Positions 28,572 to 36,546 of a stretch of DNA of 64,000 bases are shown in pieces. The position numbers and the translations under genes were made by a program. Under the pieces are notes generated by a model. That model worked only from the letters and a program-made list of their open reading frames with translations. It had not been told where the DNA came from and ran no database searches. This DNA is from Methylothermaceae bacterium (GTDB taxonomy: Bacteria > Pseudomonadota > Gammaproteobacteria > Methylococcales > Methylothermaceae): assembly GCA_026981855.1 (NCBI GenBank), contig JALSIB010000032.1, positions 1 to 64,000 of the forward strand, in the 5' to 3' direction. The first letter of the stretch is position 1. The number at the start of each line of letters is the position of its first letter.

Positions 28572-29761
28572 AGTACGATTTCGATGTCATCGTCGCCGGC
28601 GGCGGGCCTGCCGGCAGCACCGCCGCGACTTTGCTGGCCCAATATGGACACGGCGTGCTGCTGTTGGAAAAGGGGCGGCATCCCCGGTTTCACATCGGGG
28701 AATCCATGTTGCCCTACAGCGAGCCGGTCATCCGCCGTCTGGGCCTGGATTGGAGCGAAGGGGGCGTGTTCAAGGCGGGAGCGGTCTTCATCGATGAAAA
28801 AACGCGGCAGGAGATGTTTTTCCCCTTGAGCGGGGAAAAGCTGCGGGCCTATCAGGTCGAGCGGGCCGAATTCGATACCCGGCTGTTCGAAAACGCCGCC
28901 GCCCACGGTGTCGATACCCGTATGGACAGTCCGGTGACGGAGGTGGAATACGGCCGCGGCGGGGTGAACGTGGTGACCGAAGGCCGGCATTATCAGGCCC
29001 GGTATCTCGTCGATGCCACCGGCAGGAGCGCCATGATGGGGCGGCGGTCGCGCAATCTCCGGCGCATTGAAACCCTGGGCCGTTTCGCGCTTTACAGCCA
29101 CTTCGGCCCGCTGCGCGGGGATCTGGCGGACGAACTGTATGCCACCGGCAATATCTGGATCCTGATGGTGGACATCGGTTGGCTGTGGGTGATTCCCCTG
29201 CCCGGCCGCCGGGCCAGCATCGGTCTGGTGGTGCGTCAGCGGAAACCTGGAGGCGTCGATGCGGAAACCCTGTTCCGGCGTTATCTTTCCGCCTCTCCCA
29301 GACTCGTCGAATTGCTGGAAGGGGCGCGGCAACTGTGGCCGGTGCGCCGCGAGGCCAATTTCAGCTATCTCAACCGCAAGCGCTACGGACAGCGTTACAT
29401 CAGCATCGGCGACGCCGCCGGCTTTCTCGACCCGGTGTTTTCCTCCGGCGTCTTCCTCGCCCTGACCGGGGCCGCCCGCGCCGCCGACAGGATTCACCAG
29501 GGGCTGGTGGAGGGGTGCGAGGCGGACCCGGCGCTTCATCGCCGGGACGAAGCCGCCCACGCCATCGGTTTCAATACCATGTACGCCTTCGTCGAACGTT
29601 TCTATCAGTCCGACCTGATCCACAACGTTTTCTTCGAGGCCCATCGTGATGCCGCCATCAAGCGCGCCATCAGCGAACTGCTGGCGGGGAACCTTTGGAG
29701 CGGTGACAATCCGTGGCAGGGCACCCTGTTGCGCGGACGCTTCGCCCTGGAGACGAAATGA
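28568..29761 (+). CDS. Flavin-dependent halogenase-like oxidoreductase 1
   Basis: A 397-residue FAD enzyme. GGGPAG (11-16) binds FAD. GESMLPYSEPVIRRLG and Lys69 occupy the position of the halogenase catalytic lysine. WLWVIP at 205-210 satisfies the halogenase WxWxIP signature. IGDAAGFLDPVFSSG completes the FAD site. It resembles the standalone halogenases that act on carrier-bound pyrrole or phenol (PltA, Bmp2, xanthomonadin/flexirubin types). It may chlorinate or brominate the pathway intermediate. Close relatives also include non-halogenating oxidoreductases, so activity is inferred. It starts on the KS-CLF stop. Confidence 0.75.
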   Translation: MKYDFDVIVAGGGPAGSTAATLLAQYGHGVLLLEKGRHPRFHIGESMLPYSEPVIRRLGLDWSEGGVFKAGAVFIDEKTRQEMFFPLSGEKLRAYQVERAEFDTRLFENAAAHGVDTRMDSPVTEVEYGRGGVNVVTEGRHYQARYLVDATGRSAMMGRRSRNLRRIETLGRFALYSHFGPLRGDLADELYATGNIWILMVDIGWLWVIPLPGRRASIGLVVRQRKPGGVDAETLFRRYLSASPRLVELLEGARQLWPVRREANFSYLNRKRYGQRYISIGDAAGFLDPVFSSGVFLALTGAARAADRIHQGLVEGCEADPALHRRDEAAHAIGFNTMYAFVERFYQSDLIHNVFFEAHRDAAIKRAISELLAGNLWSGDNPWQGTLLRGRFALETK

Positions 29762-31062
29762 CGGACGTTCCGCCGCGATGTGATGTCGCCGTCATAGGCG
29801 GCGGCCCCGCCGGCAGCAGCGCGGCCGCCCTGCTCGCCCGGGAAGGTTTCGACGTGGTGCTGCTGGAGCGGAGCCGGCACCCCCGTCCCATGGTGGGCGA
29901 GAGTCTGATTCCCCACTTCTGGAAATATACCGATCTCAGCGGGGCGACCGGGCTGATCGAACGGGAAGGGTTCATCGCCAAGGCCGGCGGCATCACGGTC
30001 TGGAACGGGGAGATCCATCGCATCGCCTTCGCCGATTTCGGCTTCGAGCGGCCGGCCCTGCACGTCGAGCGCGACCGTTTCGATCATCTTCTGTTTCGGC
30101 ACGCCGGGGAATGTGGCGCCCGGGTGTTCGAGCAGGTGGCCGTCACCGCCGTCGATCCCGCCGCCGACCGGCCGCTGGTGAGGTTTCAGGACCGGCGGCA
30201 GGGAGGACGAAAAGGGACGCTGCGCTGCCGTTATCTGATCGACGCCAGCGGCGCCACCACCTTGCTGGCGCGGCAGTTCGGACTGCGGCGGCAGGTGAAT
30301 GCGTCGCATCAGTTCCTCTCCTTCTGGGGATACTTCGAAAACGCCCGCTTCATCGACGGGGAGGGACGCGGCCACGACTTCGACCGGATCGGGGAAATCA
30401 GGCCCGTCACCTTCGTGCTTTCCTATCCCGACGGCTGGATCTGGCACATTCCCCTGCGCCGGGTTACCAGCGTGGGCCTGGTGATCTACCGGCATCTGGC
30501 GGCTTCGATGAATGCCGCCGGGCGGGAGCGTTATTTTCTCCAGACCTGCGCTTCGGTGCCTTGTCTGGCGGCGCTGCTGCAAAAGGCCCGCTTTATCGAA
30601 GGGTCGCTGGCGGGAAGGCCCGATTTTTCCTACTACGTGGAGACGGTGGCGCGGGACAATTGCTATCTCATCGGCGATGCCTGTGGGTTCGTTGATCCCA
30701 TTTTTTCCCACGGGGTGCTCAACGCATTCTACGGCGCTTCGGTCGCCGCGATCGCCATCGCCGAATCCCTGCGCCGACCCGCCCACAGCGGGCGTTACGC
30801 CGCCCTGTGCGCGCACCGCATTCATCAGTTCTACAGTTTTTCCCGGGCGCTGGCCCTGGGGGACATCGGCGTCAACGGGGTGGATTTCGATCTGGTCAGG
30901 CGATTCATGCGCTCGGTTCCGCCACGAGAGTTGGAATTGATGCTGGCGGCGGCCCATATCACCCACAGAAGCCGGAATTTCCGGCGCCTGATCGAAGCTT
31001 CCGGGTTGGCCGGCAGGAAAATGGCAGACAGGGCCAGGCGGCTGCCCCGGTTACTGTTATGA
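29758..31062 (+). CDS. Flavin-dependent halogenase-like oxidoreductase 2
   Basis: A 434-residue paralogue of the preceding protein. It has the FAD motif GGGPAG (14-19), GESLIPHFWKY, Lys75 in GFIAKAGG, WIWHIP at 227-232 (WxWxIP) and IGDACGFVDPIFSHG. It is clearly diverged from its neighbour, so this is not a recent duplication, and the two probably act on different positions or steps. The ATG at 29758 overlaps the previous stop (ATGA). The membrane methyltransferase gene follows within 30 bp. Confidence 0.75.
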   Translation: MTDVPPRCDVAVIGGGPAGSSAAALLAREGFDVVLLERSRHPRPMVGESLIPHFWKYTDLSGATGLIEREGFIAKAGGITVWNGEIHRIAFADFGFERPALHVERDRFDHLLFRHAGECGARVFEQVAVTAVDPAADRPLVRFQDRRQGGRKGTLRCRYLIDASGATTLLARQFGLRRQVNASHQFLSFWGYFENARFIDGEGRGHDFDRIGEIRPVTFVLSYPDGWIWHIPLRRVTSVGLVIYRHLAASMNAAGRERYFLQTCASVPCLAALLQKARFIEGSLAGRPDFSYYVETVARDNCYLIGDACGFVDPIFSHGVLNAFYGASVAAIAIAESLRRPAHSGRYAALCAHRIHQFYSFSRALALGDIGVNGVDFDLVRRFMRSVPPRELELMLAAAHITHRSRNFRRLIEASGLAGRKMADRARRLPRLLL

Positions 31063-31090
31063 CCGGGTGGACGGGGATACGGCTGTGCGC

Positions 31091-31579
31091 ATGAAGGCGG
31101 GCATCCTGATCAGGAACCTGTTGTGGACGCTGCTGGCGCCGGGGACGGTGACGGTCTATCTGCCCTGGCGCATCGTGACTGACTGGTATCCGGCCCGGGA
31201 GGAATTTTCCTGTCATGGCGCGCGCCTGGCGGGTGTTCTCCCGATCGCCCTCGGTGTCATCCTCCTGTTCAGCTGCATAGGCAGATTCGCGGTCGTTGGC
31301 GAAGGCACCCTGTCGCCGCTGGATGCGCCCAGGCGTTTGGTGACCGGGGGAATGTACCGCTACGTCCGAAACCCCATGTATCTGGCTGTCATGGCGATCT
31401 TGCTGGGCGAGTCGCTGGTTTTCTGCTCCATTCCCCTGGCGGTTTATTCGGCCGTGTGCTTCGTCGTTTTCAATCTCGTCATCCTCTTCTACGAGGAACC
31501 CGCGCTTCGGCGCCGATTCGGAAGATCCTACCGCCAGTATTGCCGTAAAGCGGGCAGGTGGTTGCCCCGGCTGTCGTGA
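31091..31579 (+). CDS. Isoprenylcysteine/phospholipid-type membrane methyltransferase
   Basis: A 162-residue protein with about four hydrophobic helices. The C-terminal signature of the PEMT/ICMT superfamily is present: GGMYRYVRNPMYLAVMAILLGESL, then YEEPALRRRFGRSYRQYCRKAGRW. Such enzymes transfer methyl from SAM to a membrane-located thiol, carboxyl, amine or hydroxyl. The ATG at 31091 is preferred; an in-frame GTG at 31067 would add eight residues. It is the last gene of the rightward operon and may methylate the hydrophobic product. Confidence 0.75.
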   Translation: MKAGILIRNLLWTLLAPGTVTVYLPWRIVTDWYPAREEFSCHGARLAGVLPIALGVILLFSCIGRFAVVGEGTLSPLDAPRRLVTGGMYRYVRNPMYLAVMAILLGESLVFCSIPLAVYSAVCFVVFNLVILFYEEPALRRRFGRSYRQYCRKAGRWLPRLS

Positions 31580-31842
31580 GGCGTCGCCCTGGAGTTATGC
31601 ACAGAACGGGTTTCCGGTCGGAATCACTTTGTCAAGTGTTTTCCGGTGCATTGCCTTGTCAAGTGATTATTTGTAAGTCATTGAATGACAATAAAATATA
31701 GGGGTTGGCCAAAAATTTTACAATTTGATGAAGGGGTAGAAATCATGCCCTTTGCGGGCGGCTGTCAGCAAGTTGTTCACAAAGTTATCCACAGAAACTG
31801 TGGGAAACTTCCAGGCTGGAAATTTTGCTGACGGTTGCGCGT
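31580..31842. other. AT-rich convergent intergenic region with DnaA boxes
   Basis: The 263-bp gap between the converging cluster operons holds TTATGCACA (31595-31603) and TTATCCACA (31785-31793), both perfect TTATNCACA DnaA boxes. A one-mismatch box TTGTTCACA (31774-31782) sits 2 bp from the second. Two direct copies of TTGTCAAGTG lie at 31629-31638 and 31656-31665. A markedly AT-rich tract runs from about 31665 to 31740. Together these resemble a replication origin or DnaA-binding locus. No coding sequence was found. Confidence 0.45.
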
Positions 31843-32922
31843 TCATGTGCCCGGCGGCTGTCTTTTGGGTTTGTAGCCTTCTCCGGTGCCCAGGAGTGCC
31901 GCAATGAGGTTTTTCTGAATTTCCGTCGAGCCGGAAAACAGCCGGCCGGCTGCGCCGTCGTTGAGCCATCCGGCCATGCCGTTCTCCTCTTCCAATCCTC
32001 TGGCGCCCAGGATGTGAATGGCGTCCAGGGTGGACTGGAGGAAGGCTTCCGAAGCGATCACCTTGGTTTGCGCCGAGGCCAGGGTGATGCGTTTCCCCGC
32101 GTCGGCCAGGCGGGCGCATTCTTTCAGCCACAGATGAAGGGTGTCGAGGCGGATCCGCATGTCGGCGATTCGATGGGCGATGGCCTGGTGCCTGCCGAGG
32201 TGGGCCGGCCCGGAATCGCGCCGGCGGCTGAAATCGATCACCCGCTCCAGTTGCCATTCCATCATGCCCGCGATGCCGGCGAAGATGAAGGCGCGTTCCC
32301 ATTCGAGCGCGCTCTGGATCATGTTGAGCCCCGCCCCGACTTTCCCCAGAAGGCGATCTGCGGGAATCCGGCAATCGTCGAGGTGGATTTCCCCCATGGC
32401 GGCTGCTTGGCAGGCCTGCGTGGGATGGTTTTCGCTCACGCTGAATCCGGGGTCTTGGGAGGTGAGAACGAAGGCGCTCGGTTTTGTCTCCAGCCGGGCA
32501 TAGACCACCATGACATCGGCCACCGGAGCGTTGGTGATGTAGCGTTTTTCGCCATTGAGGACGAACCCTTCCGGGTGGGCCCCGGCGCTGGCCCGCATCG
32601 AGGCGGGATCGGAGCCGGCGTGGGGTTCGGTGATGGCGTGCCCGCCGATGAGGTCGCCTGCGATCAGCCCCGGGAGCCAGCGTGCTTTCTGCTCCGCGCT
32701 GCCGAAACGCAGCAGTGGGAAGATCGCGCCCCACAGGTGGGCGTTGAGGGCCAGGATCAAGCCGGCGTCGAGGCATTCCCGTCCCTTTTGGATGTGCGCT
32801 TCGAGCAGGTCGCCGAAGCGATCCCCCCGCCCGCCCCATTCTGTTGCAACGGCGTGACGGAACAGTCCCTGACGGCCACATTGCCGCAGCAGCCGGCGCG
32901 GGTCGGGGGCGCTCGCGGTCAT
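31843..32922 (-). CDS. Acyl-CoA dehydrogenase-like enzyme, prolyl-carrier-protein dehydrogenase type
   Basis: A 359-residue flavoprotein. ACAD marks are ITEPHAGSD (97-105), GEKRYITNAPVADVMVVYA, HQAIAHRIADMRIRLD and GSTEIQKNLIAALLG. The usual late catalytic glutamate before GST is replaced (Phe-Ser-Gly at 329-331). Instead, Glu209-Arg210 in LEWERAF occupies the alternative base position used by isovaleryl-CoA dehydrogenase and by the PltE/RedW group, which oxidise prolyl-S-carrier to pyrrolyl-S-carrier. With the adjacent amino-acid ligase and carrier protein this is the likely reaction. Its ATG overlaps the ligase stop. The N-terminus is about 20 residues shorter than usual. Confidence 0.78.
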   Translation of the reverse strand: MTASAPDPRRLLRQCGRQGLFRHAVATEWGGRGDRFGDLLEAHIQKGRECLDAGLILALNAHLWGAIFPLLRFGSAEQKARWLPGLIAGDLIGGHAITEPHAGSDPASMRASAGAHPEGFVLNGEKRYITNAPVADVMVVYARLETKPSAFVLTSQDPGFSVSENHPTQACQAAAMGEIHLDDCRIPADRLLGKVGAGLNMIQSALEWERAFIFAGIAGMMEWQLERVIDFSRRRDSGPAHLGRHQAIAHRIADMRIRLDTLHLWLKECARLADAGKRITLASAQTKVIASEAFLQSTLDAIHILGARGLEEENGMAGWLNDGAAGRLFSGSTEIQKNLIAALLGTGEGYKPKRQPPGT

Positions 32923-34364
32923 GAGGGGGCCCGCATGGAAGTTCGTTGGTGCAATAAACGCTGTACCGCGGCCAGGTCCGGCTTGCCGTTGCTGAGGCGG
33001 GGCAGTGAATCCAACCTTCTGACGAAGGCGGGGAGCATGTAGGCGGGCAGCCTTTGGGCGAGCCAGCCACGGATCCTCGCCGGGGAGACATCTTCTTCCA
33101 TGACCACCGCGGCCGCGGGGCGGATGCCCTGCCAGTCCTCGACACCGACCACCGCGCAGTCCGTCACCTGGGGAAAGGAAAGCAGCGCCGCCTCGATTTC
33201 GGCGGGCTCGACCCGGTGGCCGGAAACCTTGAGCATCCGGTCCAGCCGTCCCAGATAAATGTATTCTCCCGCCGCGTTCCTGCCGGCCCGGTCGCCCGTT
33301 TGATACCATCCCCGGGCGTTGACCAGGGGGGAGAGTTTTCCTTGTCGCCAATAACCGCTCGCAAGCGTGGGGCCGCGCACCCACAACTCTCCGTCGCCGG
33401 GCGCGATATGGAGCCGGTCGCCGCAGGCGGGGGTGCCGATGGGAATGGGCTGGTCGTCTTCGAGCCGGCCGCGGTCGACCGGCCAGTGGCAACAGACGTT
33501 GGTTTCGGTCGGGCCGTAGAGGTTGTACAGGCGGGTTTGGGGAAGGCGGTCGGCCAACCGTCGCAGCCTGGGGGTGGGGAAGACCTCGCCGGCGAACAGG
33601 ATGAAGCGCAGATCGGGCAATATGCCGGTTTTCAGATTGCCTTTCCAGGCCCAGAACGACAGCAGGGAAGGGACCGTGTACAGCCCCGTGACGCCTTCTG
33701 TGGCCAGCCAGCCGGTGAGGCGGCTGGGCGCGATCAGCAGGGTTTCGGGCAGGAAATGGACGCCGGCGCCCGCCGACAGGGTGGAGAACAGGTCGAAGGT
33801 GGACAGGTCGAAATGCAGCGGAGCGATGGCGGCGATGCGGTCCTGCGGCCCCAGGGCCACCAATTCCCCCGCCCAGTCGCAGAAGGCGCGGATGGCGCGG
33901 TGGCTCAACGCCACCCCTTTGGGGTGGCCGGTGGAGCCCGAGGTATAGAGAATGGCCGCCAAGTCCTCCTCCCCCCGGGGAAGGGGAGGGAGCGGAGCCG
34001 GCGGCAGGGGACGCGGATCGATCCAGGCGTTTGCGCCTTCCCAGGGTTGGTGCGCGATGACCGCCGAGGCTCCGGCGTCTTCCAGAATCCACCGCAGCCG
34101 TTGCCGTGGCGCTTTGAGATCAAGGGGAAGGTAGCAGTGTCCCGCCGCCAGAACGGCCAGTACCGCGCAGGCGGCATCGATTCCCTTCGGCAGCGCCACG
34201 GCGATGGGCCGTTCCCGAGGCAGCCCGAGCCGCCGCAGTTTCCCGGCGATTCCCCCTGCAGCCTCGGCGACCTGCCGATAATTCAACCGCCGTTCCCCTT
34301 CCGCCAGGCAGGGGGCGAGGGGGTGGGCTTCGAGGTTGCGCGAGAATCCTTCCAGCAACGACAT
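32919..34364 (-). CDS. Standalone amino-acid adenylation enzyme (probable L-prolyl-AMP ligase)
   Basis: A 481-residue ANL enzyme from the ATG at 34364. Core motifs are TSGSTGHPKG (141-150), HFDLSTFD (184-191), NLYGPTETN (281-289), YQTGD and the catalytic lysine in SNGKPD near the C-terminus. Asp186 matches the aspartate that binds the amino group of alpha-amino acids, which argues against an aryl acid. Freestanding ligases of this kind with an adjacent ACAD and carrier protein (PltF, RedM, PigI, Bmp4, AnaC) load proline. It starts 2 bp after the condensation-like gene. An in-frame start at 34418 is possible but would overlap that gene. Confidence 0.78.
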   Translation of the reverse strand: MSLLEGFSRNLEAHPLAPCLAEGERRLNYRQVAEAAGGIAGKLRRLGLPRERPIAVALPKGIDAACAVLAVLAAGHCYLPLDLKAPRQRLRWILEDAGASAVIAHQPWEGANAWIDPRPLPPAPLPPLPRGEEDLAAILYTSGSTGHPKGVALSHRAIRAFCDWAGELVALGPQDRIAAIAPLHFDLSTFDLFSTLSAGAGVHFLPETLLIAPSRLTGWLATEGVTGLYTVPSLLSFWAWKGNLKTGILPDLRFILFAGEVFPTPRLRRLADRLPQTRLYNLYGPTETNVCCHWPVDRGRLEDDQPIPIGTPACGDRLHIAPGDGELWVRGPTLASGYWRQGKLSPLVNARGWYQTGDRAGRNAAGEYIYLGRLDRMLKVSGHRVEPAEIEAALLSFPQVTDCAVVGVEDWQGIRPAAAVVMEEDVSPARIRGWLAQRLPAYMLPAFVRRLDSLPRLSNGKPDLAAVQRLLHQRTSMRAPS

Positions 34365-34366
34365 CT

Positions 34367-35674
34367 TCAATCCGCCAGCAGTTCCGAAACCAGGTGGGTT
34401 TGGAATCTTTCGATCCATTCCGCCGGCAGGTCGGGCAGGAGATGGTTGATGGAGAGGGAAAGCCTGCCGCCGAAACGGCTGAACAGAACGGCCAGAGACG
34501 GCGGTGAGGTGACGAAGCAGCCATGGCGCACCCCCACGATGGACGCGCCGAGGAAATCGGGCCGGCTGAAGCGGATTTCCCCGATGTCGGAGAACCAGGC
34601 GGAGCTGCGTTCACCCCCGGTTTTCTGCCGCCGCAGGATGCGGGCGTATTTGGACAGGGAAAGCCAGCGTCCCAGCCACATCAAGGGCAGGTAGGCCATG
34701 TCCAGTTCCTGGCGGATGGCTTCGGCGTGTTGGGTTTTCAAATGTTGGAACAATGCGTCCCGGTCACGGGCGACGGCATGGGACGCCTGGGCGAACAGGA
34801 CGCCGACCTGGTTGCCGGTCACCGGGACCGGGGCGTTTCCCGGCCTCAGATCGAAAGCGTAGGGGATGCACCAGCCCGCCCCCCTTGAAGCCGGTTTTAT
34901 CTGTTCCAGGGCGCGCATCAGGCAGGCGATGAAATAAAGCGATTGCCCGCCCAGGCCGACCCGGCGCCGGAGGTTGGACAGAATCCGGGCGGTTTGCTCC
35001 GGATCGAGGATCAGCTGGCGGATCCGCAGCGACCGCCGCCCCCTTTCCACGGTCGTGGCGGGATGGCTGCTTTCGATCCGGTCGATCCGGTCGTTGTGGC
35101 GTTTTCCGCGCCACATCAGCGTCAGACGGCGCCCCCATGACCACGACCCGAGCCTGCGATCGACCAGGGAAGGGGCGTCTTCCAGGTAGCGCCCGCGTTC
35201 TTCCGGGGGGCTCATGATGAAATCGAACAATCTTTTGACGCCACCTGCGTCCATCAATGGATGCAGCCAACGGGCCAGCAGGAGGGTGCCGTCTTCCGCG
35301 TACAGGAGGTGAAAAGACAGCGGGGAGGCGTCGTCCGCCGCCGCTTCGCCGGGGTCGTGCATCAGCGCCTCCAGCCGCTTTTGCCAGAACCCGGCGGCGT
35401 CCAGGCCGGGGGGGCAGGTGTGCCGGACCAGCGGGATCGTGCCGCCACCCCTCTGCCATCCAAACCGGCGGCCACGCTGTCTCAGTCTGGCCGTCAGGGT
35501 GGGAAAGGCTGCGGCCGCGGCATCCAGTCCCCCGCTCAATGCGGCTTCGTCGGGCCGCCCCCCCAGTTCCAGGGCGAAAGCGCACCAGGCGCCTGGAAGC
35601 CCCTCCCGGCGAATCTCCCGGTCCATGACCAGCAGGACATGGTCCGAAGGATTGAGGGGAGCGAATCCCTTCAT
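34367..35674 (-). CDS. Condensation-domain-like acyltransferase
   Basis: A 435-residue protein of the C-domain/wax ester synthase/chloramphenicol acetyltransferase-like superfamily. The active-site motif is WLHPLMDAGG with His138 and Asp142 (HxxxDAG, a variant of HHxxxDG). The second half contains YAFDLRPGNAPVPVTGNQVG and FSDIGEIRF, like the latch and floor loops of such proteins. It may release or couple the carrier-bound intermediate to an amine or alcohol. The substrate is unknown. Its ATG overlaps the carrier-protein stop, and the ligase follows at once, so it is embedded in the starter-unit operon. Confidence 0.65.
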   Translation of the reverse strand: MKGFAPLNPSDHVLLVMDREIRREGLPGAWCAFALELGGRPDEAALSGGLDAAAAAFPTLTARLRQRGRRFGWQRGGGTIPLVRHTCPPGLDAAGFWQKRLEALMHDPGEAAADDASPLSFHLLYAEDGTLLLARWLHPLMDAGGVKRLFDFIMSPPEERGRYLEDAPSLVDRRLGSWSWGRRLTLMWRGKRHNDRIDRIESSHPATTVERGRRSLRIRQLILDPEQTARILSNLRRRVGLGGQSLYFIACLMRALEQIKPASRGAGWCIPYAFDLRPGNAPVPVTGNQVGVLFAQASHAVARDRDALFQHLKTQHAEAIRQELDMAYLPLMWLGRWLSLSKYARILRRQKTGGERSSAWFSDIGEIRFSRPDFLGASIVGVRHGCFVTSPPSLAVLFSRFGGRLSLSINHLLPDLPAEWIERFQTHLVSELLAD

Positions 35675-35916
35675 TGGCGATGGGACTCGATCCAGCGGGT
35701 CAGGGCGTTGAAATTCCTGACCATTTCGGGTTCGATTTCGGTATCCGGCAGGGTGACCCCGAATTCCCGTTCCGCGAACATGATGAGCCGCATGATGCCC
35801 AGGCTGTCGAGGCCGGCCTCCAGAAGATCCTGCTCGTTGGAAAAAACATCCGGGTTTTCGCAGTAGATCAGTTCCTCCAGCACGAAGGCACGCAATCTGG
35901 GGCGGATGTCGGACAT
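35671..35916 (-). CDS. Carrier protein of the starter-unit operon (PltL-like)
   Basis: An 81-residue phosphopantetheine carrier with LLEAGLDSLGIMRLIMFAEREFGV (Ser near 49 is the attachment site). The LIMFAEREFGV helix after the serine resembles peptidyl carriers of the pyrrole pathway rather than fatty-acid ACP. AGGAAAAG upstream supports the ATG at 35916. It is the first gene of a four-gene leftward operon (carrier, condensation-like, ligase, dehydrogenase) in which every junction overlaps or nearly touches. Confidence 0.82.
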   Translation of the reverse strand: MSDIRPRLRAFVLEELIYCENPDVFSNEQDLLEAGLDSLGIMRLIMFAEREFGVTLPDTEIEPEMVRNFNALTRWIESHRQ

Positions 35917-36073
35917 TTTCTTTTCCTGTTTTTCTGATAGGGTTAAAGATACCATAGACATGATCGAGAAGGAGGCTACCGGCCGTTTTGACGCCGGGAT
36001 GCGATTTTGAGAAAAAGATGTCTTTGGTTTTTTGGGCTATGAACGCAATCACCTGAATCGGAGGAGACCTGGA
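35917..36073. promoter_or_regulatory. Divergent promoter region of the starter-unit and CrtI-like operons
   Basis: A 157-bp gap between two divergent starts, with stretches clearly richer in A and T than the flanking genes. Both operons must be transcribed from it. I could not assign -35/-10 pairs confidently on either strand. A shared regulator could control the two arms. Confidence 0.4.
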
Positions 36074-36544
36074 ATGACGATACCATGGCGAAAAGAACTT
36101 TTGGTCGTTGGGCTGATCGGAGGGCTGCTGGCAGGGTGTGCCAGTCAGCAAACCGCGGGGGACAAAACCGCAGCCGCGGTATCGCCCGAACCGGCGGCGG
36201 AGACTGCGAAGCGGAAGGCGGCCGCCGCCTCCCCCGTCAAACGGAGCAGTGGACCGATCGCGGCGACCCGGGCCATTCCCCCGGGCAGTCCGTTCGCCAA
36301 GGTCAAAGTCGGCATGAGCGAAGGGCGGGTTTACGATATGATCGGTCATCCCAACGAGGTCAAGACTTACCTGACCGGCAAGTCATGGATTCCTTTTTAT
36401 TTCGGGCCCGACACCCATCGCAAGGAGGCGCTTTACAAGGGGATGGGACGGATCGTTTTCACACCCAGCAGCACTTTCGGCACCGGGGTGTACAGGGTCC
36501 ATGAAGTGATCTACGATCCCAATGAGGACGGCTACGCCGACTGA
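36074..36544 (+). CDS. Second BamE/SmpA-like lipoprotein
   Basis: A 156-residue lipoprotein with the lipobox LLAGC (Cys20) and an Ala/Lys-rich linker (about 25-65). The BamE/SmpA-like domain shows FAKVKVGMSEGRVYDMIGHPNEVK and ends VHEVIYDPNEDGYAD. A GGAGGAGA site supports the ATG at 36074. It directly precedes the CrtI-like flavoprotein gene, 2 bp apart. Like the lipoprotein at 21.8 kb it heads an arm of the cluster, which hints at an outer-membrane role connected with the product. Confidence 0.65.
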   Translation: MTIPWRKELLVVGLIGGLLAGCASQQTAGDKTAAAVSPEPAAETAKRKAAAASPVKRSSGPIAATRAIPPGSPFAKVKVGMSEGRVYDMIGHPNEVKTYLTGKSWIPFYFGPDTHRKEALYKGMGRIVFTPSSTFGTGVYRVHEVIYDPNEDGYAD

Positions 36545-36546
36545 GG

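Noticed and set aside
29758-31062. Reading the tandem flavoproteins as geranylgeranyl reductases
   Set aside because: Both carry WxWxIP plus the lysine region and sit in a KS/carrier cluster with no isoprenoid genes. I kept halogenase-like as the call, though not with certainty.
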